Shown here piece by piece: positions 30,417-40,465 of a DNA stretch of 64,000 nt (positions are counted from its first letter, which is position 1; each line of letters begins with the position of its first letter). The notes beneath the pieces are model-generated. The model was not told the DNA's origin and searched no databases. It saw nothing but the letters and a program-made list of their open reading frames with translations. The position numbers and the translations under genes are program-made. The stretch is taken from NCBI RefSeq assembly GCF_036492835.1, contig NZ_AP025316.1:186001-250000 (forward strand), read 5' to 3'. The DNA comes from Fulvitalea axinellae (GTDB taxonomy: Bacteria; Bacteroidota; Bacteroidia; Cytophagales; Cyclobacteriaceae).

Positions 30417-31666
30417 TGTCGAAGCGGGATACATCACATAAAGAACTCTTGCCGTATCTGTTTCGGCAAGAATATAGCAAAATGACGGCCGTGTTATGCC
30501 GTCATTTTGGGTTAAAACATATTGAAATCGCCGAAGACATCGCCAGTGACACGTTTTTAAAGGCATCCGAACATTGGGCCATCAATGGAATCCCTGACAA
30601 CCCGACAGCTTGGCTATACACTGTCGCAAAAAATAAGACCAAGGATTATTTGAAGCATACCTCTGTCTTTGATACCAAAGTCCGTCCACTCTTGGATTCC
30701 GATGACGATGCGTTGCCGATTGATTTTGAAATTAACCCCGAAATCATATCCGATAGTCAGCTAGCGATGATTTTCGCCACTTGCGATCCAAATAACTCCG
30801 TCGAATCCCAAATTTGTTTAACGTTGCAGGTTTTATGCGGGTTTAGCGTAGAAGAAATCGCCAACGCTTTTTTGCTCAAAAAAGAAACAATCAAGAAACG
30901 TCTACACCGGGCACGGCTTAATCTCAGAAACAGTGATTTCCAAATCAAAACCCTTTGTGAGAAAGACATTCGTTCAAGGATGGTAGTCGTATTGCGCAGT
31001 ATCTATTTGCTGTTCAATGAAGGTTATTTTTCCAAAACCAACAATCGGCTTGTTCGAAAAAACCTTTGTGCGGAAGCCCTTAGATTAGCCTTGGTTCTAA
31101 CCGAAAACGAGCTGACCAACACACCTCAGACCAATGCCCTAATGGCCTTAATGTGTTACCAAAGTTCACGGCTGGAAACAAGGACAGACACGCAGGGAGA
31201 GGCAATCTTGTTCGAGGAACAAAATAGGGATTTGTGGGACCAGGAATTGATCGAAAAAGGCAATTATTATTTGGTGGAAGCATGTACCGGAAATGAAAGA
31301 TCAAAATACCATTTGGAAGCGGGCATCGCTTATTGGCACACCACTCCGACAGACGAAAATAAATGGCGTCATATTCTGCATTTATACAATCAACTTATAT
31401 TGATTGAATATTCCCCTGTCACGGCCCTAAACAGGATCTTTGCTTTGTCCAAAGTATACGGAAAAACAAAAGCCGTCCTGGAAGTCGAAAAATTAAAGCT
31501 AACGGATATCGGTTACTATCACGAACTCTTGGGATACTTATATTCAGAGGATAACCCTGCAAAAGCAATTCATCATTATCAAAAAGCTATAGGACTAACA
31601 AAATCAAAAATTGAACAACACACCTTGAAAAAGGAAATCAATCGGCTTAGCGAAAAGAATCGATAA
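30416..31666 (+). CDS. ECF sigma factor with C-terminal TPR-like extension (ECF42 type)
   Basis: A 416-residue protein. Sigma region 2 covers about residues 10-80 (FGLKHIEIAEDIASDTFLKASEHW) and region 4 about 125-180 (LCGFSVEEIANAFLLKKETIKKRLHRAR). A helical extension of about 230 residues follows, typical of the ECF42 group that pairs with DGPF proteins. No anti-sigma gene is adjacent; in this group the extension is thought to control activity. The start is a GTG overlapping the stop of the previous gene (TAGTG), so it depends on coupled translation. Confidence 0.88.
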   Translation: MSKRDTSHKELLPYLFRQEYSKMTAVLCRHFGLKHIEIAEDIASDTFLKASEHWAINGIPDNPTAWLYTVAKNKTKDYLKHTSVFDTKVRPLLDSDDDALPIDFEINPEIISDSQLAMIFATCDPNNSVESQICLTLQVLCGFSVEEIANAFLLKKETIKKRLHRARLNLRNSDFQIKTLCEKDIRSRMVVVLRSIYLLFNEGYFSKTNNRLVRKNLCAEALRLALVLTENELTNTPQTNALMALMCYQSSRLETRTDTQGEAILFEEQNRDLWDQELIEKGNYYLVEACTGNERSKYHLEAGIAYWHTTPTDENKWRHILHLYNQLILIEYSPVTALNRIFALSKVYGKTKAVLEVEKLKLTDIGYYHELLGYLYSEDNPAKAIHHYQKAIGLTKSKIEQHTLKKEINRLSEKNR

Positions 31667-31762
31667 TCCGGGAGCCAGATATAAAGCCTAGTGTTACTTT
31701 ATTCTCCTTCCAAATACGCAACCAACGCCAGGCTACCAATCAACCACCTCACCCCAAACAGG

Positions 31763-33574
31763 CTAATCTCCTCCTGCTTCCTCTTTTTCGGGCAGATCCA
31801 CCTTTAGCCTTTGGCGCTCGTCTCCGGCCACACTCATCACAAAGGCTTTGGTCACATTGTCCACCATATCGCGGACTCTGGCTTCATCAGGGGTAAACTC
31901 CTCCATCTCACGGCCCCAGAACTCAGTGTCCGCAGGAGGTTTTTCCTTGGGTTTGGGCTCTGGTTCCGTAAGAAACGGCACCGCTTCAGGTGAAGACACA
32001 CCGTCCGTTCCCCATAACCCCTCGGACTCTTCCCCTCCCACCAAAACCATATCGTCATCGGTGAACGGCGGAATGGGACTGTTGAAATTTGGCCGGAAAA
32101 AGTCCACCCCATAACGCTCAAACAGACGCATGGCGGTCCGGATGGCCAGAGAACGTTTTCTCAGCTTTTTCTTGGCCAAATCAGCCATAATCTGCATCCT
32201 AAGCCCCAGAAAACCATAACGCTCTCCGCTTACCAAACGTTGTTGGTGCTTTTCGAAATGCTCTATCCAGTCCACCACCTGTCCCGAAAGCCCCGCTTTC
32301 CCAAACCCTTCGCATAGCTGGTGCATTCTTTTCAGGTCTTTCTTGTCCACCGCTTTTCCTTTGGTCATTTCCGTCAATTGACCGTTTACTCTCTGACGCA
32401 ATTGTTCCAGCTCGCGCCATTGTCCGCCTTTCCAGTCGAAAAAAAACTTATTCGCCTCATGCTCGGTCACGTATCCGGATACACGCTCCAGAAAACGGCC
32501 GACACTGGCTAGCATTCTGTCGTCCATCTCCCACACGTTCTCGAATCTGGCGTCATGGCTCCAGCCCGCCCCTTTCGCGAAACGTTCGGTCATCAGAAGG
32601 TTATCTTCTCCGAAGTAGTCAGGGTGGCGCCGGATCATTGACTCCACAAACTCCTTCACCCTCCGAAAACCCGCCTCGCTGACAATCCTGATCACTATGG
32701 TATCCGGGCGGGAATGCAGATTCTGCAAAGGGGAGATACTGATTTTCGATACGTTGGTTGCGCCTTGTCTGTCAGCCCTGTCAATAAAGGGTATCAGCTC
32801 CCGCAAGACATTCAACAGCTTGGAACCGATCACGTTCAACGCTATATCATACTGAAAAGGCAGGGAACGGGGCTCGAGCTTCGGCGCGGCGGCTTCCGAC
32901 AAACCGTCTTCCTCCGACCGTCCAAAAATATTCATAAAATGTCCCGGCCGGAAATTCTTGTATTGCCGGGCCGTAGCCAGCTCCGAATGCTTAAAAGTGT
33001 ATTTCTTGGAATCCAGATATTGCATGCTCAACCTGGTATCGGGCGGGCGACGCATCAACAGGTCCATGATTCCTTGGTGAATCTCAAACTGTTTCGTTTC
33101 GCCAAACCTCGGCTTGAATCCTTTTATCTTGACAAACAGAGAATACAGGTCCTTTTGCAACACACCATAACCGCCGGTGTACTTAGGGTTGGTACGGTAA
33201 CGCTGTGTCCATACTTCCTCAAAAACGTCCATCATTTCCCGAAACGAGGCGTTGCTTTCCGTCATCTCCAACACCGTATCCGGCACCCAAAAGTCATCGT
33301 AAACACCATGGGCGTAGGCCTGATACCATACGACTTTGTCCTCATCCTCGCCTTTCTCCGTTTTGGTGTCACCATCAAGCGCAAGAGGTTGGTCCGCCGT
33401 TAAAAAGATCTTCGGGTTCAACTCAAATCCATCCCCCGACCGGAAATAGCCCGGCGTGCGCCGTCGGGCCCGGGCTTGCAACATCATCGCCTGTATAGGG
33501 ACCACTCCATCCGTCGGGGCCAGTAACGTTTGTCCCCGAGACTTGCCCTTACGCCCAGCCTTCCGATAGTACAT
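31763..33574 (-). CDS. Orphan protein with N-terminal PIQ motif (paralogue of left-edge gene)
   Basis: A 603-residue protein with no signal peptide and no family I recognise. The N terminus is basic (MYYRKAGRKGKSRG), then GVVPIQAMMLQARARRR at about residues 23-39. The centre shares the block with GF, HPDYF, W-D-RFE and WEMDD with the truncated protein at the left edge, and an upstream LNV helix. The C-terminal third is charged and ends in a Pro/Glu-rich tail and a helix rich in Met and Val. It converges on the ECF-sigma operon and stands alone. The shared N-terminal motif with other orphans hints at a common export or loading signal; this is inference. Confidence 0.6.
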   Translation of the reverse strand: MYYRKAGRKGKSRGQTLLAPTDGVVPIQAMMLQARARRRTPGYFRSGDGFELNPKIFLTADQPLALDGDTKTEKGEDEDKVVWYQAYAHGVYDDFWVPDTVLEMTESNASFREMMDVFEEVWTQRYRTNPKYTGGYGVLQKDLYSLFVKIKGFKPRFGETKQFEIHQGIMDLLMRRPPDTRLSMQYLDSKKYTFKHSELATARQYKNFRPGHFMNIFGRSEEDGLSEAAAPKLEPRSLPFQYDIALNVIGSKLLNVLRELIPFIDRADRQGATNVSKISISPLQNLHSRPDTIVIRIVSEAGFRRVKEFVESMIRRHPDYFGEDNLLMTERFAKGAGWSHDARFENVWEMDDRMLASVGRFLERVSGYVTEHEANKFFFDWKGGQWRELEQLRQRVNGQLTEMTKGKAVDKKDLKRMHQLCEGFGKAGLSGQVVDWIEHFEKHQQRLVSGERYGFLGLRMQIMADLAKKKLRKRSLAIRTAMRLFERYGVDFFRPNFNSPIPPFTDDDMVLVGGEESEGLWGTDGVSSPEAVPFLTEPEPKPKEKPPADTEFWGREMEEFTPDEARVRDMVDNVTKAFVMSVAGDERQRLKVDLPEKEEAGGD

Positions 33575-34038
33575 TTATCCTTGGTTTCTCTACGAATCAG
33601 CTATAAAACAGGCAAAGTATAAGCCAATCGCGGTTCGCCTACCGCTATTCTAAAAAGAAGAGTTTCACGTTGTCAGAAAGACCTATCCCTTCAAGGGTTT
33701 TTCTCTTTGATTCCGACAATAAACCGGTATACTTAATTCAAATACCAATAGGCGTTCCTTTCAGGTTTTAGCCCGAAAAAAATTAATGTTCCCTGTCCCT
33801 TCGTGGATTACCTTTTATAGACAACAAATAACCTTCGCCCGGATAAGTGTTCTCCCTTTAGTGGATGTTTTTATTTGAATGATACATGAATAAACATTTA
33901 TACAACTACACGGTACATATGTAATATTTTTATCCGGGCCATGTTGTGTCTAAGACAAACCTATACCCAAAATTGCGGCAACCATCAACGGATGGTTATT
34001 ATTTAAGTTTTTTGTTGAAAAATTTGTACGCTATTTCA
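33575..34038. other. Divergent intergenic region
   Basis: About 460 bases, AT-rich near the right end, between divergent genes. An in-frame ATG at 33946 gives a 31-residue extension of the next protein that spoils its signal peptide, so I treat it as non-coding. No repeat or RNA gene is evident. Confidence 0.4.
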
Positions 34039-37000
34039 ATGAATCATTTTATTAACAAATGGAAAATTATGATCCTCATTTTTTCCATAACACCGCTTGT
34101 CCCCCTTTCGGCGCAAAGCCTGCGCACCGGTGGGACCAACACCTTGGATCCGGCCGAAAAAGACGGCCTGTATATGCTATACGACAGTCTGGGCGGAAAG
34201 AACTGGAGAATCGGAAATGACAGGGCCAGTTTCTTCTCGGAACTAAAGTCCCGGACCGAATCCCCCTTTTTCAAAGCCCAAAACGGCACCGCTATCCAAC
34301 GCGGAACCAAAAACCACATTCGGGAAATTCACTTGGTAAACAACAACCTTTCGGGGAACCTCCCTGACAGCCTGTTTGTCATCAACCCCGACGACTATGG
34401 ATATAGCCAATCCATTATGTACAAACCGAGGTTTATGGGGGCCACCAATAAACCGCTAAGGCTGAGCCATAACAAAATAACAGGAGTGTCGCCTCTTCTT
34501 GGTATTTATGGAACCGAAGGGCCGGAGGGTGTTTTTTTGGATCATAACGAGCTCAAAACCTTTAAGGTAAAACGAAGCACTTACGGCGTGGGGGGCATCG
34601 GCAGCAAAGGCATAAACGGTACCTTGGACATCAGTAACAATATGATCAAGAGCCTCACCCCCGCGGATCTGGATTACAACGGAACCGAGTCGATATTGGC
34701 CAGAGGGCTTGAACGGCTGAATATCGCGAATAATTTTCTCGACTTCGAAACGCTGATCAAAATCCAAAAACTGGCGGTGGAAACGGTAAACGAAGGAAGA
34801 GCTCCGTATGAGGACAAATTCAAAGCGGAAAACGTCACATTATGGCCACAAAGGAAATTGGGAGAAAAACAGCCGGAAATTACCCTTGCCGAAGGCGAGA
34901 ACCAAGACTTGGCTTTTGCGCTAAAATCCACGAAAAACCGGTACCGGTGGATGCTAAACGGAACGCTATTGCCACTTTCCGAAGGCAAGGCCTATACCGT
35001 ACTGGATCTCAATCCGGAAAAAGCGGGAATCTACACCTGTTTGGTTACCAATCCGGATTTGCCGGGCGTAACGCTGGAAAGTGTCGATTACCCGGTTTGG
35101 CTTAAAAAGGACGGCAACCGGGCTCCGGCCGATTTCGGTATTGATAACGACAAAGCCACACCGTTTGCCGAAACGTCCAACGTAATCGGAACACTTTCGG
35201 GCACTGACCCCGACGGTGACCCTTTGCATTTCCGGTTTGTCGATACCGAAAATTACCGGTATAACAACAGTTTCAGAATCGTTAGCGGCAATACGCTTGT
35301 GACGGCCGAAAGGATTTTCGAACACGCGTCCATCACCGAGTATACGATAAACATCGAAGCCTACGACCCCTACGGCGGTAAGCTCAGGAAAGAACTGGTA
35401 ATCAGTCGGATGGATTTACCGAACGGCGTGACATTGATCAAGAATATCGATCTCAGCAACAATACGACGCCGGAAAACGCCACGGACCATGAAATCGGGG
35501 AAATAAGCCTGAGAAACGGGAATACGGATTTGATTAACGAATACGATCTGCTATTACCCGACGGCCAACAGGACAACCCGCACTTCAAACTGGAAGGCAA
35601 TAAACTGAAAACGGCGGAACCACTTAACTACGAAGCCAAAAACGAATATTCGGTATTGGTAAAGGCTGTCCACAAACAGCATCCGGATATATTCGGGCAA
35701 GAGTTATTCAGCGTAAGCGTATCCGATAAAAACGACGCCCCGAACGTAATAGCGATAAGCGCCAACACCCTGAAGGAAGACGACCCGGCGGGCACTTTGG
35801 TGGGAAGCCTGTTCTCCGTTGACGAGGACCCTACGGACCAAACATTCGTGTTTGAGTTGGTGGATGGTGCGGTCGATAATGCCAACTTCACCATCCAAGG
35901 GAATTCCTTGATGAATAAAAAGAAACTCGCCCCTAAGGCCTATACTTTGCGTGTCAGGGTTTTGGATGATGAAAACGCTTCTTTTGAAGACGATATCATG
36001 GTGACCGTTCTGGAAACGGATGACAACGGCGGGGTTGACCGGGCACAACCCGTTTTTATGCATTTACAGGATCTGGTAGGTAGAAAAGGAGAGGAAATCG
36101 CGCTCACCGGATACTGCTCATCAAACGCCAAGCTCAAATATACGATTGTAACGGGCAGCGAATTCATCAATCTCTCCGACGGAAAAATAGCCTTCGTAAA
36201 GCCGGGTATGGCGAGCGTCAAAGCTTATACCGAAGAGACCGAGCACTTTGAAGCGGGTGAATACAGTTTCGAAGTGACGGTATTAGACGCCTTGGTCAAA
36301 ACCCAAGCCGTGATCAGTCATTTCGATAATATGGCATTGATTCTGGAAAACGGTAAATCGCCCCTAACCGCAACGACAAACTCGGACGCCAAGGTAAAGT
36401 TCGAAATCACCGAAGGCCAGAACTTAATAGAACTGAATGCCCCTTACGTGACCCCTTTAGCCTCGGGAAACGCCAAGATAAAAGCCTACGTTCCCGAGAG
36501 CGACACGTATACCTCAGCCGAGAAAACCGTTTCCGTCAGAATATTGGCAAACGGCGAGAAAACCGACGCGCCGATTACAAATTTCGATGATTTGTCCAAA
36601 ACGATGGACGACCCCGATTTCGCCTTAAACGCCTATTCGGATTCGGACGCCAAAATGGAATACGAAATCAAGGAAGGCAATGATGTAATCGGGTTGGACA
36701 AAGGACTTGTGTCGATAAAAGGCCCTGGATTGGCCACCGTAAGGGCTTTCACAAAAGCCACCGACTTATTTTACGAAGCGGATAAGTATATCGCCATCAG
36801 AGTGGCCCGTACACTGGGCGTAGAGACGGAAACCTCCGCCATTTCCATTTATCCAAATCCGGCAAAAGACCAACTCAGCTTTAGCTTTCCCTCCGCCGAA
36901 ACCCGCCAGATACGCCTGCGCAACAATGTAGGGCAATGCTACGCCGAATTGTCTTGCGAGAGCCGGGAAGGGTGGATTGACGTAAGCCCGTTGCCTCCGG

Positions 37001-37068
37001 GAATATATATTCTGACAGTGGATTCCGGTACGGACCGAAAAGCCATTAAGGTACAAATTACAAAATAG
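34039..37068 (+). CDS. T9SS-secreted multidomain surface protein
   Basis: About 1009 residues from ATG 34039, which gives a good signal peptide (MNHFINKWKIMILIFSITPLVPLSAQ). In order: a leucine-rich-like region with IREIHLVNNNLSGNLPDSL, an Ig-like domain (YRWMLNGT ... AGIYTCLVTN), several cadherin-like repeats with DPDGDPLHF, DKNDAPN and VDEDPTD, then three similar Ig-like repeats each containing a SDAK-type turn. It ends in a type A Por sorting domain (SIYPNPAKDQLSF ... LPPGIYILTV). It should be exported by the type IX system and held on the surface or released. Adhesion or ligand binding is likely; no catalytic motif was seen. Confidence 0.88.
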   Translation: MNHFINKWKIMILIFSITPLVPLSAQSLRTGGTNTLDPAEKDGLYMLYDSLGGKNWRIGNDRASFFSELKSRTESPFFKAQNGTAIQRGTKNHIREIHLVNNNLSGNLPDSLFVINPDDYGYSQSIMYKPRFMGATNKPLRLSHNKITGVSPLLGIYGTEGPEGVFLDHNELKTFKVKRSTYGVGGIGSKGINGTLDISNNMIKSLTPADLDYNGTESILARGLERLNIANNFLDFETLIKIQKLAVETVNEGRAPYEDKFKAENVTLWPQRKLGEKQPEITLAEGENQDLAFALKSTKNRYRWMLNGTLLPLSEGKAYTVLDLNPEKAGIYTCLVTNPDLPGVTLESVDYPVWLKKDGNRAPADFGIDNDKATPFAETSNVIGTLSGTDPDGDPLHFRFVDTENYRYNNSFRIVSGNTLVTAERIFEHASITEYTINIEAYDPYGGKLRKELVISRMDLPNGVTLIKNIDLSNNTTPENATDHEIGEISLRNGNTDLINEYDLLLPDGQQDNPHFKLEGNKLKTAEPLNYEAKNEYSVLVKAVHKQHPDIFGQELFSVSVSDKNDAPNVIAISANTLKEDDPAGTLVGSLFSVDEDPTDQTFVFELVDGAVDNANFTIQGNSLMNKKKLAPKAYTLRVRVLDDENASFEDDIMVTVLETDDNGGVDRAQPVFMHLQDLVGRKGEEIALTGYCSSNAKLKYTIVTGSEFINLSDGKIAFVKPGMASVKAYTEETEHFEAGEYSFEVTVLDALVKTQAVISHFDNMALILENGKSPLTATTNSDAKVKFEITEGQNLIELNAPYVTPLASGNAKIKAYVPESDTYTSAEKTVSVRILANGEKTDAPITNFDDLSKTMDDPDFALNAYSDSDAKMEYEIKEGNDVIGLDKGLVSIKGPGLATVRAFTKATDLFYEADKYIAIRVARTLGVETETSAISIYPNPAKDQLSFSFPSAETRQIRLRNNVGQCYAELSCESREGWIDVSPLPPGIYILTVDSGTDRKAIKVQITK

Positions 37069-37119
37069 AAGAGTGGCTTATACATTCAGCCACAGCCCCT
37101 TCAGGGAAGTGATATATAT

Positions 37120-37148
37120 GCCCGACCTTTTTGTGGTCGGGCTTTTTC
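37120..37148 (+). terminator. Intrinsic terminator of T9SS protein gene
   Basis: GCCCGACC and GGTCGGGC form a stem around TTTTTGT and are followed by TTTTTCTT, 50 bases after the stop at 37068. Confidence 0.85.
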
Positions 37149-37274
37149 TTGAGCGTTTACGGAAAACGAATTTAGGCTTGAGGCCAAGCCTTTAGTTTGG
37201 AATGGACACCACCAAATGCCTTGCTTTGCGGTTTCGGAAATGAAAAGGGTAAGGCGTAAAACAGGGGCACAAGA

Positions 37275-37868
37275 TTACAATTCGTATATCCGGCCAGTTT
37301 GTCCTTCATCCAGCGCCTTCTCGTATAATCCGGCAAATTCCATCGCCGGAACCCCATATTTAGGGTCAATACCCAAAAGCTCCATGGTCTCTTTTGCGAA
37401 AGAAGGGCTTATGGCGTTGATCGTCATACCGTCTTCCAACTCTACGGCAGCGCCTTTTACAAAACCTTCCAAGGCCAAATTGATCATAGTCATCGTCAAT
37501 CCGCCCACTACGGGCTTATGGGCCAAAACACCGGTGGTCAGGATAAAAGAAGCACCGTAATTGGCGTATTTCCTTCCAATCATCACCAGGTTCACCTGCC
37601 CCATTAGCTTGCTGTTCAAGCCGTCATGAAAATCCTGTATACTGAGATCGGATAACTTTCCCCACTTACCGTCCCCGCTTGCCGATATCAAAACGTCAAA
37701 GCCTCCAATCGCCTCGAAAACGAAATCCAAGGCCATTGTATCTTGCATATCCACTTTATAATCACCCGAAGAGCGGTTAATCTCGACTATCTCATACCGT
37801 TCGCCGAGCAATTTGACAATCTCCCGCCCGATAATGCCCGTAGAACCTACCAGAACAAGCTTTTTCAT
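37275..37868 (-). CDS. Short SDR-fold protein without the usual YxxxK
   Basis: About 197 residues from ATG 37868 (MKKLVLVGSTGIIGREIV); the in-frame ATG at 37982 adds 38 residues of unlikely composition. The Gly-rich cofactor loop GSTGIIG and the S-A-S-G strand (VLISASGDGKWG) show a short-chain dehydrogenase/reductase fold. The site where classical members have Tyr-x-x-x-Lys reads VVGGLTMTMINLALEG, with neither residue. The C-terminal NAISPSF segment is normal. It may bind NAD(P) without classical catalysis, or belong to an atypical short SDR branch. Single gene. Confidence 0.78.
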   Translation of the reverse strand: MKKLVLVGSTGIIGREIVKLLGERYEIVEINRSSGDYKVDMQDTMALDFVFEAIGGFDVLISASGDGKWGKLSDLSIQDFHDGLNSKLMGQVNLVMIGRKYANYGASFILTTGVLAHKPVVGGLTMTMINLALEGFVKGAAVELEDGMTINAISPSFAKETMELLGIDPKYGVPAMEFAGLYEKALDEGQTGRIYEL

Positions 37869-38140
37869 ATTCCCGAATATTTTTTGTTTGTACCATCTCC
37901 CCCCCTTGTAGCCTCCATCGGCGCTCGATTCACAGGTATTCGACCATAAGAAGGCGCAACTCCTAATACCTTTCCATGACATTCAGCTACAACGCATCGA
38001 TGATATCCATCAAACGTCGGGCCTCTTCTCTAATTTTGGCTTCCACGGGTTTGGTTAATTTCTTTATCCGGAAGCGGTTATACTCCCCGCATATAGAAAG
38101 GTTTTTGGGAAATGAATAGGTAATTCATAAAACAAATAAG

Positions 38141-39013
38141 TCACCCCGATACTCTCAACACTTTTTCTATTTCGAAATTCAGCCATTCCGCTTTCTCATT
38201 ACTATTATCGAAATCGATCCAGTGTTTAGGTTTATAAAAAGCGTTTTGCCTCCATGATCCGTCCTTTCTTCTCTTTTTCAAAAGCAGCGCTTTTGCTTCC
38301 TCGGCCCTTTTATCAAATACCAAATCATTGTCGTCCAACAACCTCAGTATCTCCAGAATATTGGTCTTGTATGTAAAAGGATATGTCAATTTAATTATAT
38401 CCTTTGTTATCGGACCGCCAGTATGCTTTCTCATAAATACCCGGTGTTCCAGAATATATTCAAGCCCGCCTTTCAGTTTGCTTTTCAACGGCTCGTCTCC
38501 CAAACCCGTTTTCACAAACTCCGTCAATGTTATCATCGACTTGACGACACCAATAAAGCACGGGGTAGACTTCATACAGCCTCCATACTTACGGATTCCC
38601 TTACCACTCCAATTATTTGCCAGCCCCCTTTCGGTATTTTGGTAATTCAGTATCCACGACACACCTTGGTTAATCCTTTCCGCATCCTGATAGCCCAACC
38701 TTATCAAAACGGTCGAAATCATCGCGTTATAACACGCCAGCAGATCGTCTTCTTTTCCCGTTAAGGAAAAACCCGAACCGCAAAATGTTGTGTCGGCAAG
38801 TTTATCCCTCCATTCCTGTACGGATTTATACCCCTGCGAAAAGGGAATTTCGGAAAGCTGGATTAACCTATGCAAAAGGCTTAGACTCGTTTCCTCAAAA
38901 TCGGTCAACAACCTCTGAAACAATTCGGAACTATCCAGATAAGGCCGGGCCTCCTTAAACGAGGAAACCGAATTATCCAATATTCTGAATTTTAGTCTTA
39001 ATGCGGAATCCAT
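38141..39013 (-). CDS. Prenyltransferase/squalene-cyclase-like alpha-toroid protein
   Basis: A 290-residue protein without signal peptide or membrane helix. Repeats of the toroid type are visible: INQGVSWILNYQNTERGLANNWSGKGI, LKGGLEYILEHRVFMRKHTGG and AEEAKALLLKKRRKDGSWR. This is the QW-like pattern of terpene cyclase and prenyltransferase beta-subunit folds. There is no DxDD or zinc site that I can identify, so a catalytic role is uncertain. It is flanked by sequence with decayed coding-like stretches. Confidence 0.6.
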   Translation of the reverse strand: MDSALRLKFRILDNSVSSFKEARPYLDSSELFQRLLTDFEETSLSLLHRLIQLSEIPFSQGYKSVQEWRDKLADTTFCGSGFSLTGKEDDLLACYNAMISTVLIRLGYQDAERINQGVSWILNYQNTERGLANNWSGKGIRKYGGCMKSTPCFIGVVKSMITLTEFVKTGLGDEPLKSKLKGGLEYILEHRVFMRKHTGGPITKDIIKLTYPFTYKTNILEILRLLDDNDLVFDKRAEEAKALLLKKRRKDGSWRQNAFYKPKHWIDFDNSNEKAEWLNFEIEKVLRVSG

Positions 39014-39365
39014 AATAATTACATAGAGAAGGTGTTTGGGATCTTTATTACGGTATTGAATCGATTATACCCCATTGAAAAATAACTATATACACAAAAG
39101 ATAGCTTATACGCACACAAGAATAAAGCTTACTCCATTGTAAACCGGTCAATAACGGTGAATTAAGACCTATCCGGGCATTTGAACAAACACTTCCTTCA
39201 TTAACAGTCAATACATATAGTAAACGATCGGGATACACCGCACTAAAAATAGTACTGACCGAAATGAAAGTATATCCGGATGATCTTGTTAAAACGCGAC
39301 AAGGGTTGGAACGGCCACTCGAATAACTAAAAAAATGGAAAGGCCGAATGGAAAAGGATATGATA
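39014..39365. other. Intergenic region with possible decayed coding
   Basis: An open frame on the plus strand (about 39133-39330) lacks an upstream start codon and would end LVKTRQGLERPLE. It may be a gene remnant. Nothing firm can be called. Confidence 0.25.
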
Positions 39366-40034
39366 TCAGGAAAAAAAATATAGGGACAAGGCAAGCCCAG
39401 TCCGCGTCTGTCTCAAAAAATGGTATATCCGCAAAAGGACACGGCCTCTGAGAAGAGACTCCAGCCTATCGACTTGAAAACGGAAACGGGAATGGGCAGG
39501 GCAAGCCCGTACATAAATCACCGGCAATGGCAACGCGTATTGAATAATCTTTTCAGAAAGATACCGTATATACATTCCGTCTTCCCGCCCAGTGTTCTCC
39601 ACCACAAAACCATCCGTTGCCGCAAGGTTCCGACCTTGTGGCTCCACCAACGGTAAGGTTCCCGCCTTGCCCGAAACATAACGCCTATACCGCCAAGCCT
39701 CGGCCTTACGGAAGAAACGGTCTTGGTAATAATCATACCAATGGATATGCAAATGCGAAAGATAAGCGTATTTCAGGTTGAGCTTGCGCAAACGGGAATC
39801 AAAGGGCACTCCACCGCCAAAAAGCATCCTGTCGCCCACAGCCATCCCTTGCCTAAAGTCACGGGCTCGCTGGGCTTTCCACAGGTCATAGTTTTCCCTT
39901 CCACCGTTGCGTTCTATCTCACGACCAACAGTTCCCCGATGAAAACCAATGCCACGAGCTATCTCAGCGTCCGTTTTTCCGGTGCGGATGCCTAGATATA
40001 TTTGGGCTCTATGGGCTATGTTCAGGTGAGGCAT
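39366..40034 (-). pseudogene. IS30-like HTH protein, probable remnant
   Basis: The first 65 residues (MPHLNIAHRAQIYLGIRTGK through TDAEIARGIGFHRGTVGREI) match the N-terminal HTH of IS30-type transposases. The remaining 150 residues are not the expected DDE core. The end (CPAHSRF ... TGLALSLYFFS) reads through sequences with REP-like inverted motifs such as GACAAGGCAAGCCC, so the natural C terminus seems lost. It may be a truncated transposase or a domesticated HTH protein. It lies just left of the REPIN that flanks the CRISPR array. Whether it is expressed is unknown. Confidence 0.45.
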
Positions 40035-40465
40035 TTCTTTTTTTGTAAAGGGGGAAAGCGTACAAAGTAAACAGTACCGTTCACAACGGTAATGTATATT
40101 GATGGGTAAGAACGGTTATTTTCATTCGAAAACGAAGCGATCGTTTTAAAAGACAGTCCAATTTTAGACTGGAAAATTGTCTAAAATCAATATGCTGTTT
40201 CCAACCAAACCAACGTAGAGACATGGCATGCCTTGTCTCAGCGCTACGATGATCACGCACCGGTTTTCAATTACGTTTCCAGTCAAAACGCATTATTGAT
40301 GTGGAAATGCTATGTGTGAAAACGGGCGTGGGGAGACAAGGCATGCCATGTCTCTACAGTGGAAATCCATACTCTATTTTTTTACGTTAATAAGCTGGCA
40401 GCCTCACCATTTCCTGAATTTATTCTATTCTCTTATTAAATGCGTTACAATACTGCTCCAAATGA
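40035..40465. other. Intergenic region left of CRISPR array, holding REPIN A
   Basis: About 430 bases between the HTH remnant and the first decayed CRISPR repeat. Apart from REPIN A (40215-40357) no ORF or repeat is convincing. Confidence 0.5.
40215..40357. repeat. REPIN copy A (left of CRISPR array)
   Basis: A 143-bp element with perfect 25-bp inverted ends beginning GTAGAGACATGGCATGCC. Each end is itself palindromic, as in REP doublets (REPINs). Its interior shares long blocks with copy B at 54293 (ATTATTGATGTGGAAATGC and others), in the same orientation. Copy A lacks about 40 internal bases present in B. Confidence 0.85.

Noticed and set aside
37984-38120. Coding-like minus-strand stretch ending in EEARRLMDIIDAL
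   Set aside because: It has an upstream in-frame stop and no start codon before the last seven residues; at most a gene fragment.
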